Assembly (NCBI GenBank): GCA_937881285.1 | Contig: CALGEU010000083.1 | Coordinates: forward strand, 1-19,839 | Direction of reading: 5' to 3' | Origin: an uncultured Clostridia bacterium | Lineage (GTDB): Bacteria > Bacillota > Clostridia > Christensenellales > CAG-917 | DNA: 19,839 nt | In this document: piece after piece, positions 7,074-12,883 of the stretch | Position numbering within the stretch: the stretch's first letter is position 1 | Layout: every line of letters begins with the position of its first letter | Notes under the pieces: generated by a model | Told to the model about the DNA's origin: nothing | The model's input: only the letters and a program-made list of their open reading frames with translations | Databases searched by the model: none | Translations under genes and position numbers: made by a program

Positions 7074-7399
7074 TTACCTTCTTTGTCGAATAAAATATCT
7101 GCTCCGATAGCCTTTTCGACGTTTGATTTTATGCCTTGCATACCGAGTCCCTTGTTTCCTTCCGCCGACGGAATGGGAACGACAACGGGATACGGACGCG
7201 ATTTGTATCTTTCAATGAGTGCGCTTGCCTGCTCCGCAATCTGCTCGGTGACGAATATCACGGAATATTTTCTTGCAAGAGCGTGCAATTTTTCTCTTGC
7301 CTGCGTCTCGTTTTCAACGGGAAAAACGTCAAGACCTATCGCCTTGAACGCAAGCACGGAATCTTTGTCGCCAAGCACCGCTATCGAACCGTCATGCAT
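7070..7399 (-). CDS. ntpG: V-type ATPase subunit F (rotor shaft tip)
   Basis: This is a small subunit of 109 residues from the chosen start, with the characteristic opening GSIAVLGDKDSVLAFKAIGLDVFPV. It continues with YSVIFVTEQIAE and PIPSAEGNKGLGMQGIKSNVEKAIG. It has a Rossmann-like alpha/beta fold and binds subunit D in the central shaft. The product is called F in the general nomenclature and NtpG in Enterococcus hirae. I chose the ATG at 7397-7399 (MHDGSIAVLGD), which overlaps the end of the C gene by eight bases. A GTG three codons upstream, at 7406-7408, is also possible and sits closer to the AAAGGA sequence. The gene ends in an ATGA overlap with subunit A. Confidence 0.93.
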   Translation of the reverse strand: MHDGSIAVLGDKDSVLAFKAIGLDVFPVENETQAREKLHALARKYSVIFVTEQIAEQASALIERYKSRPYPVVVPIPSAEGNKGLGMQGIKSNVEKAIGADILFDKEGK

Positions 7400-8363
7400 A
7401 CAGTTCACGCATCCTTTCTTTTATTGTTTTTTCGGGCACTTTGTTTTTGATGCCCGCAACGATTAGTTTCACGTTTTTAAGTTCCGTCTTTTTCGTCAGA
7501 TAGTAACTGACTATCGGCGCAACGGAAAACATATCCGACGCTTCGTCTTTCCAGATTTTGAGAAGCGCGTCATCGGCGTCCTTTTCAAACGCAACCAAAT
7601 CGCCGCTTTCAACGAGTGAAAGCACGATTTTTTCGGCGTGCGTCCCCTTTTCGAGTTCGCAAAGCGCGTCGAGCAGAAGTTCGTATATCTTCTCGAAACT
7701 TTCAACGCCAGTTTTTCCGCCGTCTATAAACCCTTCTTTGAAGAATTCTATCGGCAAATGCAACTTTCTGCATCTGAAAAACGTTCCGATATTTGCAAAA
7801 TCTATCTTTCTTTCAAAATACTCTTTTGCAGTCTTGCCGCACTTCTTTGACGCTTTCAACTTGAACTCGTACGCTTTTTTGTCGACGGCGCAATCTATTT
7901 TGCGCGGGTCAACGCCCTTTTCGTCCGAAAGAAGCGTTTTGCACGTTTCGATTGCACTTTTCATTTCTTCGCAAAGCAAAGAGCAATCGTCCGTTTCGAC
8001 GGCAAGAATAATATCTTCGATTTTGAAAAGTCCGCTCGGCAAATACACGCCTTTCGTCCCCGTCGCATAGGCTTTCAACGCGGTTTTTAGATTGAGAAAA
8101 TCATTGTCCGCATAAAATGCGTCAAGTGAGCCCGCAACGTTCATTTCGTTGAGCAGCGCAACGAGATTTTCTTCTTCCTTGTCAAGAACAGCGTCTATGC
8201 CGTCTTCGATATTCGCACCGTTTCCGTAGCCGAGTTCGACGAGAATTTTCAATGCGTCCTGCACGTTTTGAGCATCGAAAAGTCTCTGCTCTCCCGCAAG
8301 GGTGAGCAGTTTCGTTTCTCTGCTTTTTATCTGTGCGTTTTGGTAGACGAATTTGTTTGACAT
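7392..8363 (-). CDS. ntpC: V-type ATPase subunit C (rotor adaptor)
   Basis: The 323-residue helical protein belongs to the V-type subunit C family (eukaryotic subunit d). It caps the proteolipid ring and forms the socket for the D-F shaft. Family features include the N-terminal FVYQNAQIKSRETKLLT, the central LKTALKAYATG segment, ANIGTFFRCRKLHLPIEFF and the C-terminal PIVSYYLTKKTELKNVKLIVAGIKNKVP followed by an IKERMREL tail. No membrane segments are seen. Sequence conservation is lower than for A or B, as usual for this subunit. The ATG is one base after the stop of the E gene, and the 3' end overlaps the F gene, so translation is coupled on both sides. Confidence 0.95.
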   Translation of the reverse strand: MSNKFVYQNAQIKSRETKLLTLAGEQRLFDAQNVQDALKILVELGYGNGANIEDGIDAVLDKEEENLVALLNEMNVAGSLDAFYADNDFLNLKTALKAYATGTKGVYLPSGLFKIEDIILAVETDDCSLLCEEMKSAIETCKTLLSDEKGVDPRKIDCAVDKKAYEFKLKASKKCGKTAKEYFERKIDFANIGTFFRCRKLHLPIEFFKEGFIDGGKTGVESFEKIYELLLDALCELEKGTHAEKIVLSLVESGDLVAFEKDADDALLKIWKDEASDMFSVAPIVSYYLTKKTELKNVKLIVAGIKNKVPEKTIKERMRELYA

Positions 8364-8364
8364 A

Positions 8365-8940
8365 TCAGCCGAAGATTTCCTTTGCTATTTTGGTTTCCGT
8401 TTGCTCTCTCAAAAGCGCGACTTCCACTTCGAGAGTGAAATTGTTGTCAACGCCGTTTTCGCTTATCACCACGCCGCCGTCAAAATCGCCGAATTTGTCC
8501 GCAAGAGTGAGCGAAATGCCCTTCTTTTTCGCAAAATCCGCAAGCGATTCTTTCGTGATTATATCCTTTTCTCTTTCGGATATAGTCACGACGTCGCCGT
8601 CCTTTGCGTTTTCGAGCATCGAAAAAATCAGCGCGCTATACTGCTCTTTGTCGAGATTTCTCAACTTTTCGAGCGTTTTTGCGTACACCGAATTTAGCAC
8701 TTGCGTTTTTGCGGCAAGCAACAGTTTTCTTGCGTCGAGTTCCGCAACCGAGCGAGAGCGAGCGTCTATATCGAGCGTGAGTTTGTCGATTTCTGCATTG
8801 TTTTGTTGCAAATACTCTTTGCATTGCGCCGCCGCAATCGAAATGATTTCGTCCGCTTTTTCGTTCGCTTCGCCGATTATCGCGTCGGCTTTGAGATTAG
8901 CGTCCGACAGAATTTTGTCGATTATTGCTTCTTTAGACAT
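8365..8940 (-). CDS. ntpE: V-type ATPase subunit E (peripheral stalk)
   Basis: The 191-residue protein has a long N-terminal helix rich in Ala, Lys and Glu (IIDKILSDANLKADAIIGEANEKADEIISIAA). This pairs with subunit G/H as the stator coiled coil. The C-terminal globular part (about 100-191) carries the family pattern GDVVTISEREKD and FDGGVVISENGVDNNFTLEVEVALLREQTETKIAKEIFG. It holds the catalytic head still relative to the membrane subunit I. It starts six bases after the tandem stop of the proteolipid gene, with no strong ribosome binding site, so re-initiation after K is likely. The length and order match the family well. Confidence 0.95.
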   Translation of the reverse strand: MSKEAIIDKILSDANLKADAIIGEANEKADEIISIAAAQCKEYLQQNNAEIDKLTLDIDARSRSVAELDARKLLLAAKTQVLNSVYAKTLEKLRNLDKEQYSALIFSMLENAKDGDVVTISEREKDIITKESLADFAKKKGISLTLADKFGDFDGGVVISENGVDNNFTLEVEVALLREQTETKIAKEIFG

Positions 8941-8946
8941 AGTTTA

Positions 8947-9468
8947 TCAGCCAATGAGTGCCGCGCTCGTAGCAACTTCGAGAAGGCTTTCGGTTGCAGG
9001 CATCATGACGCCGAGCAAGGAAACGAGAAGTGCCAAAACCGCGTAGGTTTCAACCATAACGGTGAGAATGATTGCTTTACCGCTTTCTTCGGGGCGTTTT
9101 GCAACGAGTGCGATGCCGCTGCAAGCCACTTTGGATTGATAAAGCGCGCTGATGAGACCGACGATTGCCATGGGAAGGCAAGCCGCAAAGATGCCGAGAC
9201 CGCCGCTTACGGAAAGTCTTGCGACAGAGCCGAAAAGGTCAATCTTTACGAACACCAAAAACGCAACGAGCAAGCCGTAGATACCTTGCGTACCGGGCAA
9301 AAGTTGCAAAACAAGGCACTTTGAAAATTTATCGGGGTCTTCGCTCGTCACGCCTGCCGCCGCTTTACCTGCGACGCCGACGCCGATTGCAGAACCTATA
9401 CCCGCCATTGCCGCTGCAAGAACCGCACCGACGAGAGCGATAAACGTTCCTATTGTTAAGTTGCCCAT
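8947..9468 (-). CDS. ntpK: V-type ATPase proteolipid K, predicted Na+ type
   Basis: The 173-residue membrane protein consists of two fused helical hairpins (four transmembrane segments), the double-length form of the rotor proteolipid. The first hairpin carries LQLLPGTQGIYG (Leu57, Thr60, Gln61, Tyr64). The second has YQSKVACSGI with Gln111 and VMVETYAVLA with the ion-carrying Glu140. These residues correspond to the Na+ ligands Leu61, Thr64, Gln65, Gln110 and Glu139, plus Tyr68, of Enterococcus hirae NtpK. A sodium-translocating ring is therefore predicted. The open frame extends upstream to 9585, but that part overlaps the I gene and is basic and unlike the family. The ATG at 9466-9468 is preceded by a perfect AGGAGGT seven bases away, so it is the start. 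Confidence 0.95.
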   Translation of the reverse strand: MGNLTIGTFIALVGAVLAAAMAGIGSAIGVGVAGKAAAGVTSEDPDKFSKCLVLQLLPGTQGIYGLLVAFLVFVKIDLFGSVARLSVSGGLGIFAACLPMAIVGLISALYQSKVACSGIALVAKRPEESGKAIILTVMVETYAVLALLVSLLGVMMPATESLLEVATSAALIG

Positions 9469-9475
9469 ATTGTTA

Positions 9476-9482
9476 CCTCCTA
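9476..9482 (-). promoter_or_regulatory. Consensus ribosome binding site of the proteolipid gene
   Basis: AGGAGGT on the minus strand stands seven bases before the ATG of the K gene and overlaps the TAG stop codon of the I gene. It is the strongest ribosome binding site in the operon. This fits the need for many copies of the proteolipid per enzyme compared with one copy of I. Confidence 0.85.
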
Positions 9483-11510
9483 CTTTTCCAAGTATGTGTA
9501 TTTTGTATTGTTTCCGAAAGGCATGAACACGTGTCCGCCGCCTTCGTAGAATTTGCCGTAAAACTCGATGTATTGCAGTCTGCAATTATGCACGTATGCG
9601 CCGAGTGTGGATATTGCGATGTTGAAAAGGTGTCCGACAAGGAAAATAGGCACGCAAATTATATATCCTATCGCAATTATTCCCGAACCTTGCGGGAAGA
9701 AGCCGAGCACAACCTGACATATCTGATTGACGACGAGCGCAACCACACTGCCCGAAAGTCCGAGACCGAACAAACGTGCGTAAGAAAGAATATCCGAGAG
9801 AATATTCACGCCGTCGTACAATTTTGCAAATCCGCCAAAAAATCCGAGAATTTTCTTTGCGCCTTTCTTGCCGCGGATATTTGAAAGCACAAGCAAGAAC
9901 GCGCCGACCGCCGCAAGAGCGATTCCCACGTATTTGAGCACTTCATTGTCTTTGAAGAACAAAAGCGCGACCGCAAGCACTATTATACCTGCAAAAATCA
10001 TATACCACGTGCCCACTTCACAAAGCGCGTCGAGCACTCTCTTTTTGCGGATAAGGTTGATTGCGTTCATCAGCATACCAACGAGAATATGGATAAATCC
10101 GAGCGCAAACGATATGCCGAGCAAATACAACGGGCCTTTGCCTTCGAGCGGTTGAATGAGTTGCAGTTTCGCAAGGAACGTCCCCGATATGTCGAGACCG
10201 AACCAACCGCCGAATATCGCGCCCCACACTATCGTGGAAATGCCGCCCATACCTATAATGAGAAGAAGTCTTCCCTTGCCGGGAACGGGTTTTTTCACCG
10301 CGTATGCGATAAAAGCGCCGAGCGCAAGCAGAATGCCGTACGCCGCGTCCGCTATCATCATGCCGAAAAGCAGGAAATAGAACACCGACATGACGGGGTT
10401 TGGGTCAATATCGGAGAAATAGTTCGGTGCGCTGTACATGTTGGTGATGTCCTGATAGGGTTCAACCACCTTATTGTTTTTCACGTACGTAGGCACGACT
10501 TCACTCTCTTCGGGTTCTCTTAACTCGTACACCATAGCGTCGCTGACGGAGTCGAGAATCTTTTTCAGTTCTTCTTCGTATTCCTTGGGATACCAGGCTT
10601 CCATCACAAAACTGCCTTTCGTGGTTGCAAAACCGTCGAGCGCGGCGTTTTGTTGAAGTCTTACGAGATAATAATCGTAAAGTGCCTTGAAATCGGCTAT
10701 ATAAATTTCCTTGACGAGTGCGCGCGTGGTAAGTTCGGCGGACTCTTCTTCAAGGTCTCTTATCTGCTGTTTGAGATTTTTGACGTTTTCAAGCGGAGTT
10801 AAATCGTTTTGGAGATTGACTCTCACAAAATCGAGCGATTGCAACGCCGCTGTAAACTCGTCAATCACGCTCTTATGCACGATTGCAACGAAAGATTGCA
10901 CTTTTTCGGATTTGAGCAACTCGACGTAGGCAAGTTCGCTCTCGTTTGCGAGTTTTTCAAGTGCGGGCGTGTTTTGAGACGGTACGTATCCGACGATAAC
11001 GGCGGTTTTTTCGCCGTCTTTGAAATACGAATACGGTTTGCGCAACGACGAATACGTCTTGTGCATTGTTATTTCGTCTCTGAGTTTTTGCTGAACGGAA
11101 ACTATCTCTTTTTGTCTTGCGTTTATCTCTTCAAGGTCCGCCACGTTTGCCATAAGTTCGACTTCTTTCGTCCCGATAAGGTCAAAATCGTCAAAACTCA
11201 TTCTTGCGATAGAATTGACGGCAGGCGTTTTTATAGGAGTGTAAATGTAGGGATATTCGCTTTTTTCGGTCGCTTTTGCAAGTTTTTCCGCGACTTTTTT
11301 CTGTTCTTTGAGATACTTGAAAGCAAATTCTATGCGAGAGAGTTGAACTTTGATGTTTTCCGAAGACGCGCTATTGTCAAGTCGCACGGTGTTTTCAATA
11401 TCGTGCGTACGCGCAATCTCAACGTTCTTTGAACGTTGCAACGCCTTGAACAATTTGTGTCTGTCTTGTCGGTGCGCAATAAGCACCAACTTTTTCATTT
11501 CAACAATCAT
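9480..11510 (-). CDS. ntpI: V-type ATPase subunit I (membrane stator, a-type)
   Basis: The 676-residue protein has a cytoplasmic N-terminal half (about 1-365) with long coiled-coil arms (AFKYLKEQKKVAEKLAKATEK; KNLKQQIRDLEEESAEL). This anchors the peripheral stalks. The C-terminal half has about seven or eight membrane helices from residue 373 on. The conserved arginines expected next to the proteolipid ring are visible at Arg579 (DILSYARLFGLGLSGSV) and Arg644 (NCRLQYIEFYGKFYEGGG). It provides the ion half-channels. The start MIVEMKKLVLIAHRQDR resembles the family; a second Met lies four codons in. There is an 80-base gap after the G/H gene with a small hairpin just before the start, unlike the tight spacing elsewhere in the operon. 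The stop codon overlaps the ribosome binding site of K. Confidence 0.96.
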   Translation of the reverse strand: MIVEMKKLVLIAHRQDRHKLFKALQRSKNVEIARTHDIENTVRLDNSASSENIKVQLSRIEFAFKYLKEQKKVAEKLAKATEKSEYPYIYTPIKTPAVNSIARMSFDDFDLIGTKEVELMANVADLEEINARQKEIVSVQQKLRDEITMHKTYSSLRKPYSYFKDGEKTAVIVGYVPSQNTPALEKLANESELAYVELLKSEKVQSFVAIVHKSVIDEFTAALQSLDFVRVNLQNDLTPLENVKNLKQQIRDLEEESAELTTRALVKEIYIADFKALYDYYLVRLQQNAALDGFATTKGSFVMEAWYPKEYEEELKKILDSVSDAMVYELREPEESEVVPTYVKNNKVVEPYQDITNMYSAPNYFSDIDPNPVMSVFYFLLFGMMIADAAYGILLALGAFIAYAVKKPVPGKGRLLLIIGMGGISTIVWGAIFGGWFGLDISGTFLAKLQLIQPLEGKGPLYLLGISFALGFIHILVGMLMNAINLIRKKRVLDALCEVGTWYMIFAGIIVLAVALLFFKDNEVLKYVGIALAAVGAFLLVLSNIRGKKGAKKILGFFGGFAKLYDGVNILSDILSYARLFGLGLSGSVVALVVNQICQVVLGFFPQGSGIIAIGYIICVPIFLVGHLFNIAISTLGAYVHNCRLQYIEFYGKFYEGGGHVFMPFGNNTKYTYLEK

Positions 11511-11518
11511 ACTTCTCG

Positions 11519-11536
11519 CGTGCGTGTATGCGCACG
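11519..11536 (-). other. Small hairpin before the subunit I start
   Basis: On the minus strand, CGTGCG-CATACA-CGCACG forms a 6-bp GC-rich stem ending eight bases before the ATG of the I gene. It has no T-run, so it is not a terminator. It could slow initiation on the I gene or mark a processing site in the polycistronic mRNA. The structure is short and may be chance. Confidence 0.35.
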
Positions 11537-11590
11537 TACAATAAATACGTCATTTGCGGCGCAGAAAACTTAAAACCGCCGTTTAGAAAC

Positions 11591-11923
11591 TCAATCGAGA
11601 GCGGGACAATACTTTCCAAGCAACTCTTTTACAAGTTCGTCGGAAGCCTTTTCGACGTCCGCTTTCTTTTGCTCTACTACGTCGTCCGCCGCCGCTTTGC
11701 CTTTTTTGAGAATCTCTTCTCTCTTCAAAAGCGCGTTTGAAGTCGCTTTGTCGGTTGCGGTCTTGCGGTCTTCTTTGCACTCTTTGAGCGTCGCACGCTT
11801 TTGCGCCCCTGCGTCGCTCTCGGCTTTTGCAACGATATCCTTGCCTTTCTGATTTGCGTCTCTGATTATTTCGTCCGCCCTGTCTTCGGCGTCCCTTATA
11901 TCTTTCAAAATATCGTCTATCAT
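11591..11923 (-). CDS. ntpF: V-type ATPase subunit G/H (peripheral stalk coiled coil)
   Basis: The 110-residue protein is almost entirely charged coiled coil (ILKDIRDAEDRADEIIRDANQKGKDIVAKAESDA ...), with no hydrophobic segment. It ends in LVKELLGKYCPALD. It fits the small stalk subunit called G or H, NtpF in Enterococcus hirae, which pairs with subunit E to form the stator. Such coiled coils have little specific sequence, so the call rests strongly on position as the first ATPase gene, directly before I, exactly as in the E. hirae ntpFIKECGABD order. It starts four bases after the rpiB stop codon, with only a weak AAGAG upstream, so its translation probably follows from rpiB. Confidence 0.88.
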   Translation of the reverse strand: MIDDILKDIRDAEDRADEIIRDANQKGKDIVAKAESDAGAQKRATLKECKEDRKTATDKATSNALLKREEILKKGKAAADDVVEQKKADVEKASDELVKELLGKYCPALD

Positions 11924-11927
11924 ACTC

Positions 11928-12374
11928 TTATTTTTGTTCGTTTTCTATTTGCGTAATCATATCTATGCGTTTTTGATGTCTTCCGCCTTCAAATTCCGCC
12001 GTATACCACGCCTTGACAAGCGATTTTGCCTTTTCGGGAGTTATGACTCTTCCGCCGAGCGCAATGATATTCGCATTGTTGTGACGTCTCGTCATCTCTG
12101 CCATAAACTCGTCGGTGACAACTGCCGCGCGAATTCCCTTGACCTTGTTTGCGGCAATCGAAATGCCAATACCCGTGCCGCACATAACGACGCCGAGATC
12201 GCACTCTCCGCTCGCCACCGCGTCGGCAACTTTTTTGCCGTAAACGGGATAATCCACCGACTCCGTAGAATACGTGCCCATATCCACGACTTGCGCTCCG
12301 AGTTCTTCAAGCGTGCTTATCACCGCGTCTTTAAGAACGAATCCGCCGTGATCGCAACCAACCGCAATTTTCAT
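11928..12374 (-). CDS. rpiB: Ribose 5-phosphate isomerase B
   Basis: The 148-residue RpiB/LacAB family enzyme interconverts ribose 5-phosphate and ribulose 5-phosphate in the pentose phosphate pathway. Visible features are GCDHGGFVLK (Asp8, His9 for substrate binding), MCGTGIGISIAANKVKGIRAA with the catalytic Cys65 and the anion-binding GTGIG loop, TRRHNNANIIALGGR with His98, and the C-terminal GGRHQKRIDMI. The length is typical. It has a clear AAGGAG at 12382-12387 eight bases before the ATG and a strong promoter further upstream. It is the first gene of the unit that continues into the V-ATPase genes only four bases later. A link between isomerase and ATPase function is not obvious; the arrangement may simply share a promoter. 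Confidence 0.96.
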   Translation of the reverse strand: MKIAVGCDHGGFVLKDAVISTLEELGAQVVDMGTYSTESVDYPVYGKKVADAVASGECDLGVVMCGTGIGISIAANKVKGIRAAVVTDEFMAEMTRRHNNANIIALGGRVITPEKAKSLVKAWYTAEFEGGRHQKRIDMITQIENEQK

Positions 12375-12381
12375 AAGTAAT

Positions 12382-12387
12382 CTCCTT
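12382..12387 (-). promoter_or_regulatory. Ribosome binding site of rpiB
   Basis: AAGGAG on the minus strand, followed by ATTACTT and the ATG at 12372-12374, is a strong Shine-Dalgarno site that fixes the rpiB start. Confidence 0.85.
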
Positions 12388-12403
12388 GCCGATAGTTGAA
12401 TAT

Positions 12404-12432
12404 ATTATACACCACGGCAAAAAATTTTTCAA
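12404..12432 (-). promoter_or_regulatory. SigA-type promoter of the rpiB/V-ATPase operon
   Basis: On the minus strand, TTGAAA (12427-12432) and a perfect TATAAT (12404-12409) are separated by exactly 17 bases. Transcription should start near 12397, giving a leader of about 20 bases before the rpiB start. No other convincing promoter was found before the downstream ATPase genes, so this one probably drives the whole 9-kb unit. Confidence 0.88.
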
Positions 12433-12498
12433 GGACAAAAAATGTCGGTTGCGTATATTAATTTGTTTTAATGGTGATGTTATCAATTTTTTCATATC

Positions 12499-12524
12499 GT
12501 CATGTTGAGCTTGTCGAAACATCC
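12499..12524. repeat. Dispersed intergenic repeat (TCATGTTGAGCTTGTCGAAACATC type)
   Basis: The core GTCATGTTGAGCTTGTCGAA, continuing as ACATC, is an imperfect palindrome (ATGTT 12502-12506 against AACAT 12518-12522). I recall this kind of sequence, translated as MFRQAQHDD on the opposite strand, as recurring between genes in many unrelated bacterial assemblies. Here it sits between the palindromic repeats and the rpiB promoter. It appears once in this window, so its repeat nature rests on memory and needs a genome search. Confidence 0.5.
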
Positions 12525-12589
12525 AGCCGTAAGGCGCATTTTCTGTTCAACACAGAGTGTGTGCGTATAAGTGCTCTTTGAAAAAATAG

Positions 12590-12672
12590 AATTCTATATA
12601 AAAACTCGTGATTTAGATGAAGAGCAAGAAAGAGCCCCTTGAACAGCAACCTAATGTGCTATGCGCACATGA
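12590..12672. repeat. Truncated copy of the palindrome-associated repeat
   Basis: This 83-base copy matches 12749-12832 with only a few differences: an A/G change in the GAAAGAGCCCC part and a small change with a one-base indel in CAGCAACCTAATG. It carries the AAAAACTCGTGATTTAG arm (12600-12616), the GCCCCTTG arm and the inner ATGTGC-TATGC-GCACAT hairpin. The matching right-hand arms are missing, so it cannot form the full long stem. The distance between the two copies is 159 bases. Confidence 0.85.
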
Positions 12673-12694
12673 CACAAGGAATTCGGGCGTTGAC

Positions 12695-12716
12695 GCAATT
12701 ATTCATTACTAATTGC
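12695..12716. repeat. AATTATTCATT element, second copy
   Basis: The segment starting GCAATTATTCATTACTAATT and ending GC shares its first twelve bases with the element at the left edge of the window (47-58). It is flanked by GCAATTA and TAATTGC, a 7-bp inverted repeat. It lies between the two copies of the palindrome-associated repeat. Confidence 0.5.
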
Positions 12717-12748
12717 ATAAAGTGCGATAAGACGCATTTATCCCATAA

Positions 12749-12883
12749 AATTCTATATAAAAACTCGTGATTTAGATGAAGAGCAAGAAAAAGCCCCTTG
12801 AACAGCACCCCTAATGTGCTATGCGCACATGAGTTGTTGTGCAAGGGGCTTTGACAAAGCTATTCGCTAAATCACGAGTTTTT
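12749..12883. repeat. Long palindromic element at the end of the surface-protein gene
   Basis: Three nested inverted repeats form one long imperfect hairpin. The outer arms AAAAACTCGTGATTTAG (12759-12775) and its complement (12867-12883) pair over 17 bp. The middle arms AAAGCCCCTTG (12790-12800) and CAAGGGGCTTT (12842-12852) pair over 11 bp. The inner ATGTGC and GCACAT (12814-12819, 12825-12830) pair over 6 bp. Between outer and middle arms a further GAATAGC/GCTCTTC match extends the stem with one mismatch. The element overlaps the last four codons of the surface-protein gene. Its left part is duplicated at 12590-12672. It resembles a MITE or REP-like element without coding capacity; whether it is mobile is unknown. 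Confidence 0.85.
12785..12852 (-). terminator. Probable terminator of the giant surface-protein gene
   Basis: Read on the minus strand, the middle stem AAAGCCCCTTG / CAAGGGGCTTT is followed by a T-run (GGGGCTTTTTCTTGC), as in a rho-independent terminator. It begins 19 bases after the stop codon at 12872-12874. The loop is unusually long (41 bases) and contains its own small hairpin. The whole structure is embedded in the larger palindrome. Confidence 0.65.

Larger units (their letters stand above)
12433..12871. other. Repeat-rich intergenic region without a gene
   Basis: This 439-base stretch separates the giant surface-protein gene from the rpiB promoter. It holds a dispersed-type repeat (about 12499-12524), a short inverted repeat around 12550-12560, the truncated repeat copy (12590-12672), an AATTATTCATT element (12695-12716) and the full palindrome (12749-12883). 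Short open frames here, including one of 61 codons on the minus strand spanning both repeat copies, have no ribosome binding site or protein-like composition and are not called. No mobile-element gene is present. Confidence 0.75.

Noticed and set aside
9469..9585. Upstream extension of the proteolipid frame to an earlier ATG
   Set aside because: It overlaps the end of the I gene, is rich in arginine and unlike the family. A perfect AGGAGGT points to the ATG at 9468 instead.
12659..12844. 61-codon minus-strand frame across the two repeat copies
   Set aside because: It is made of repeat sequence, has no ribosome binding site, and its composition reflects the palindrome.
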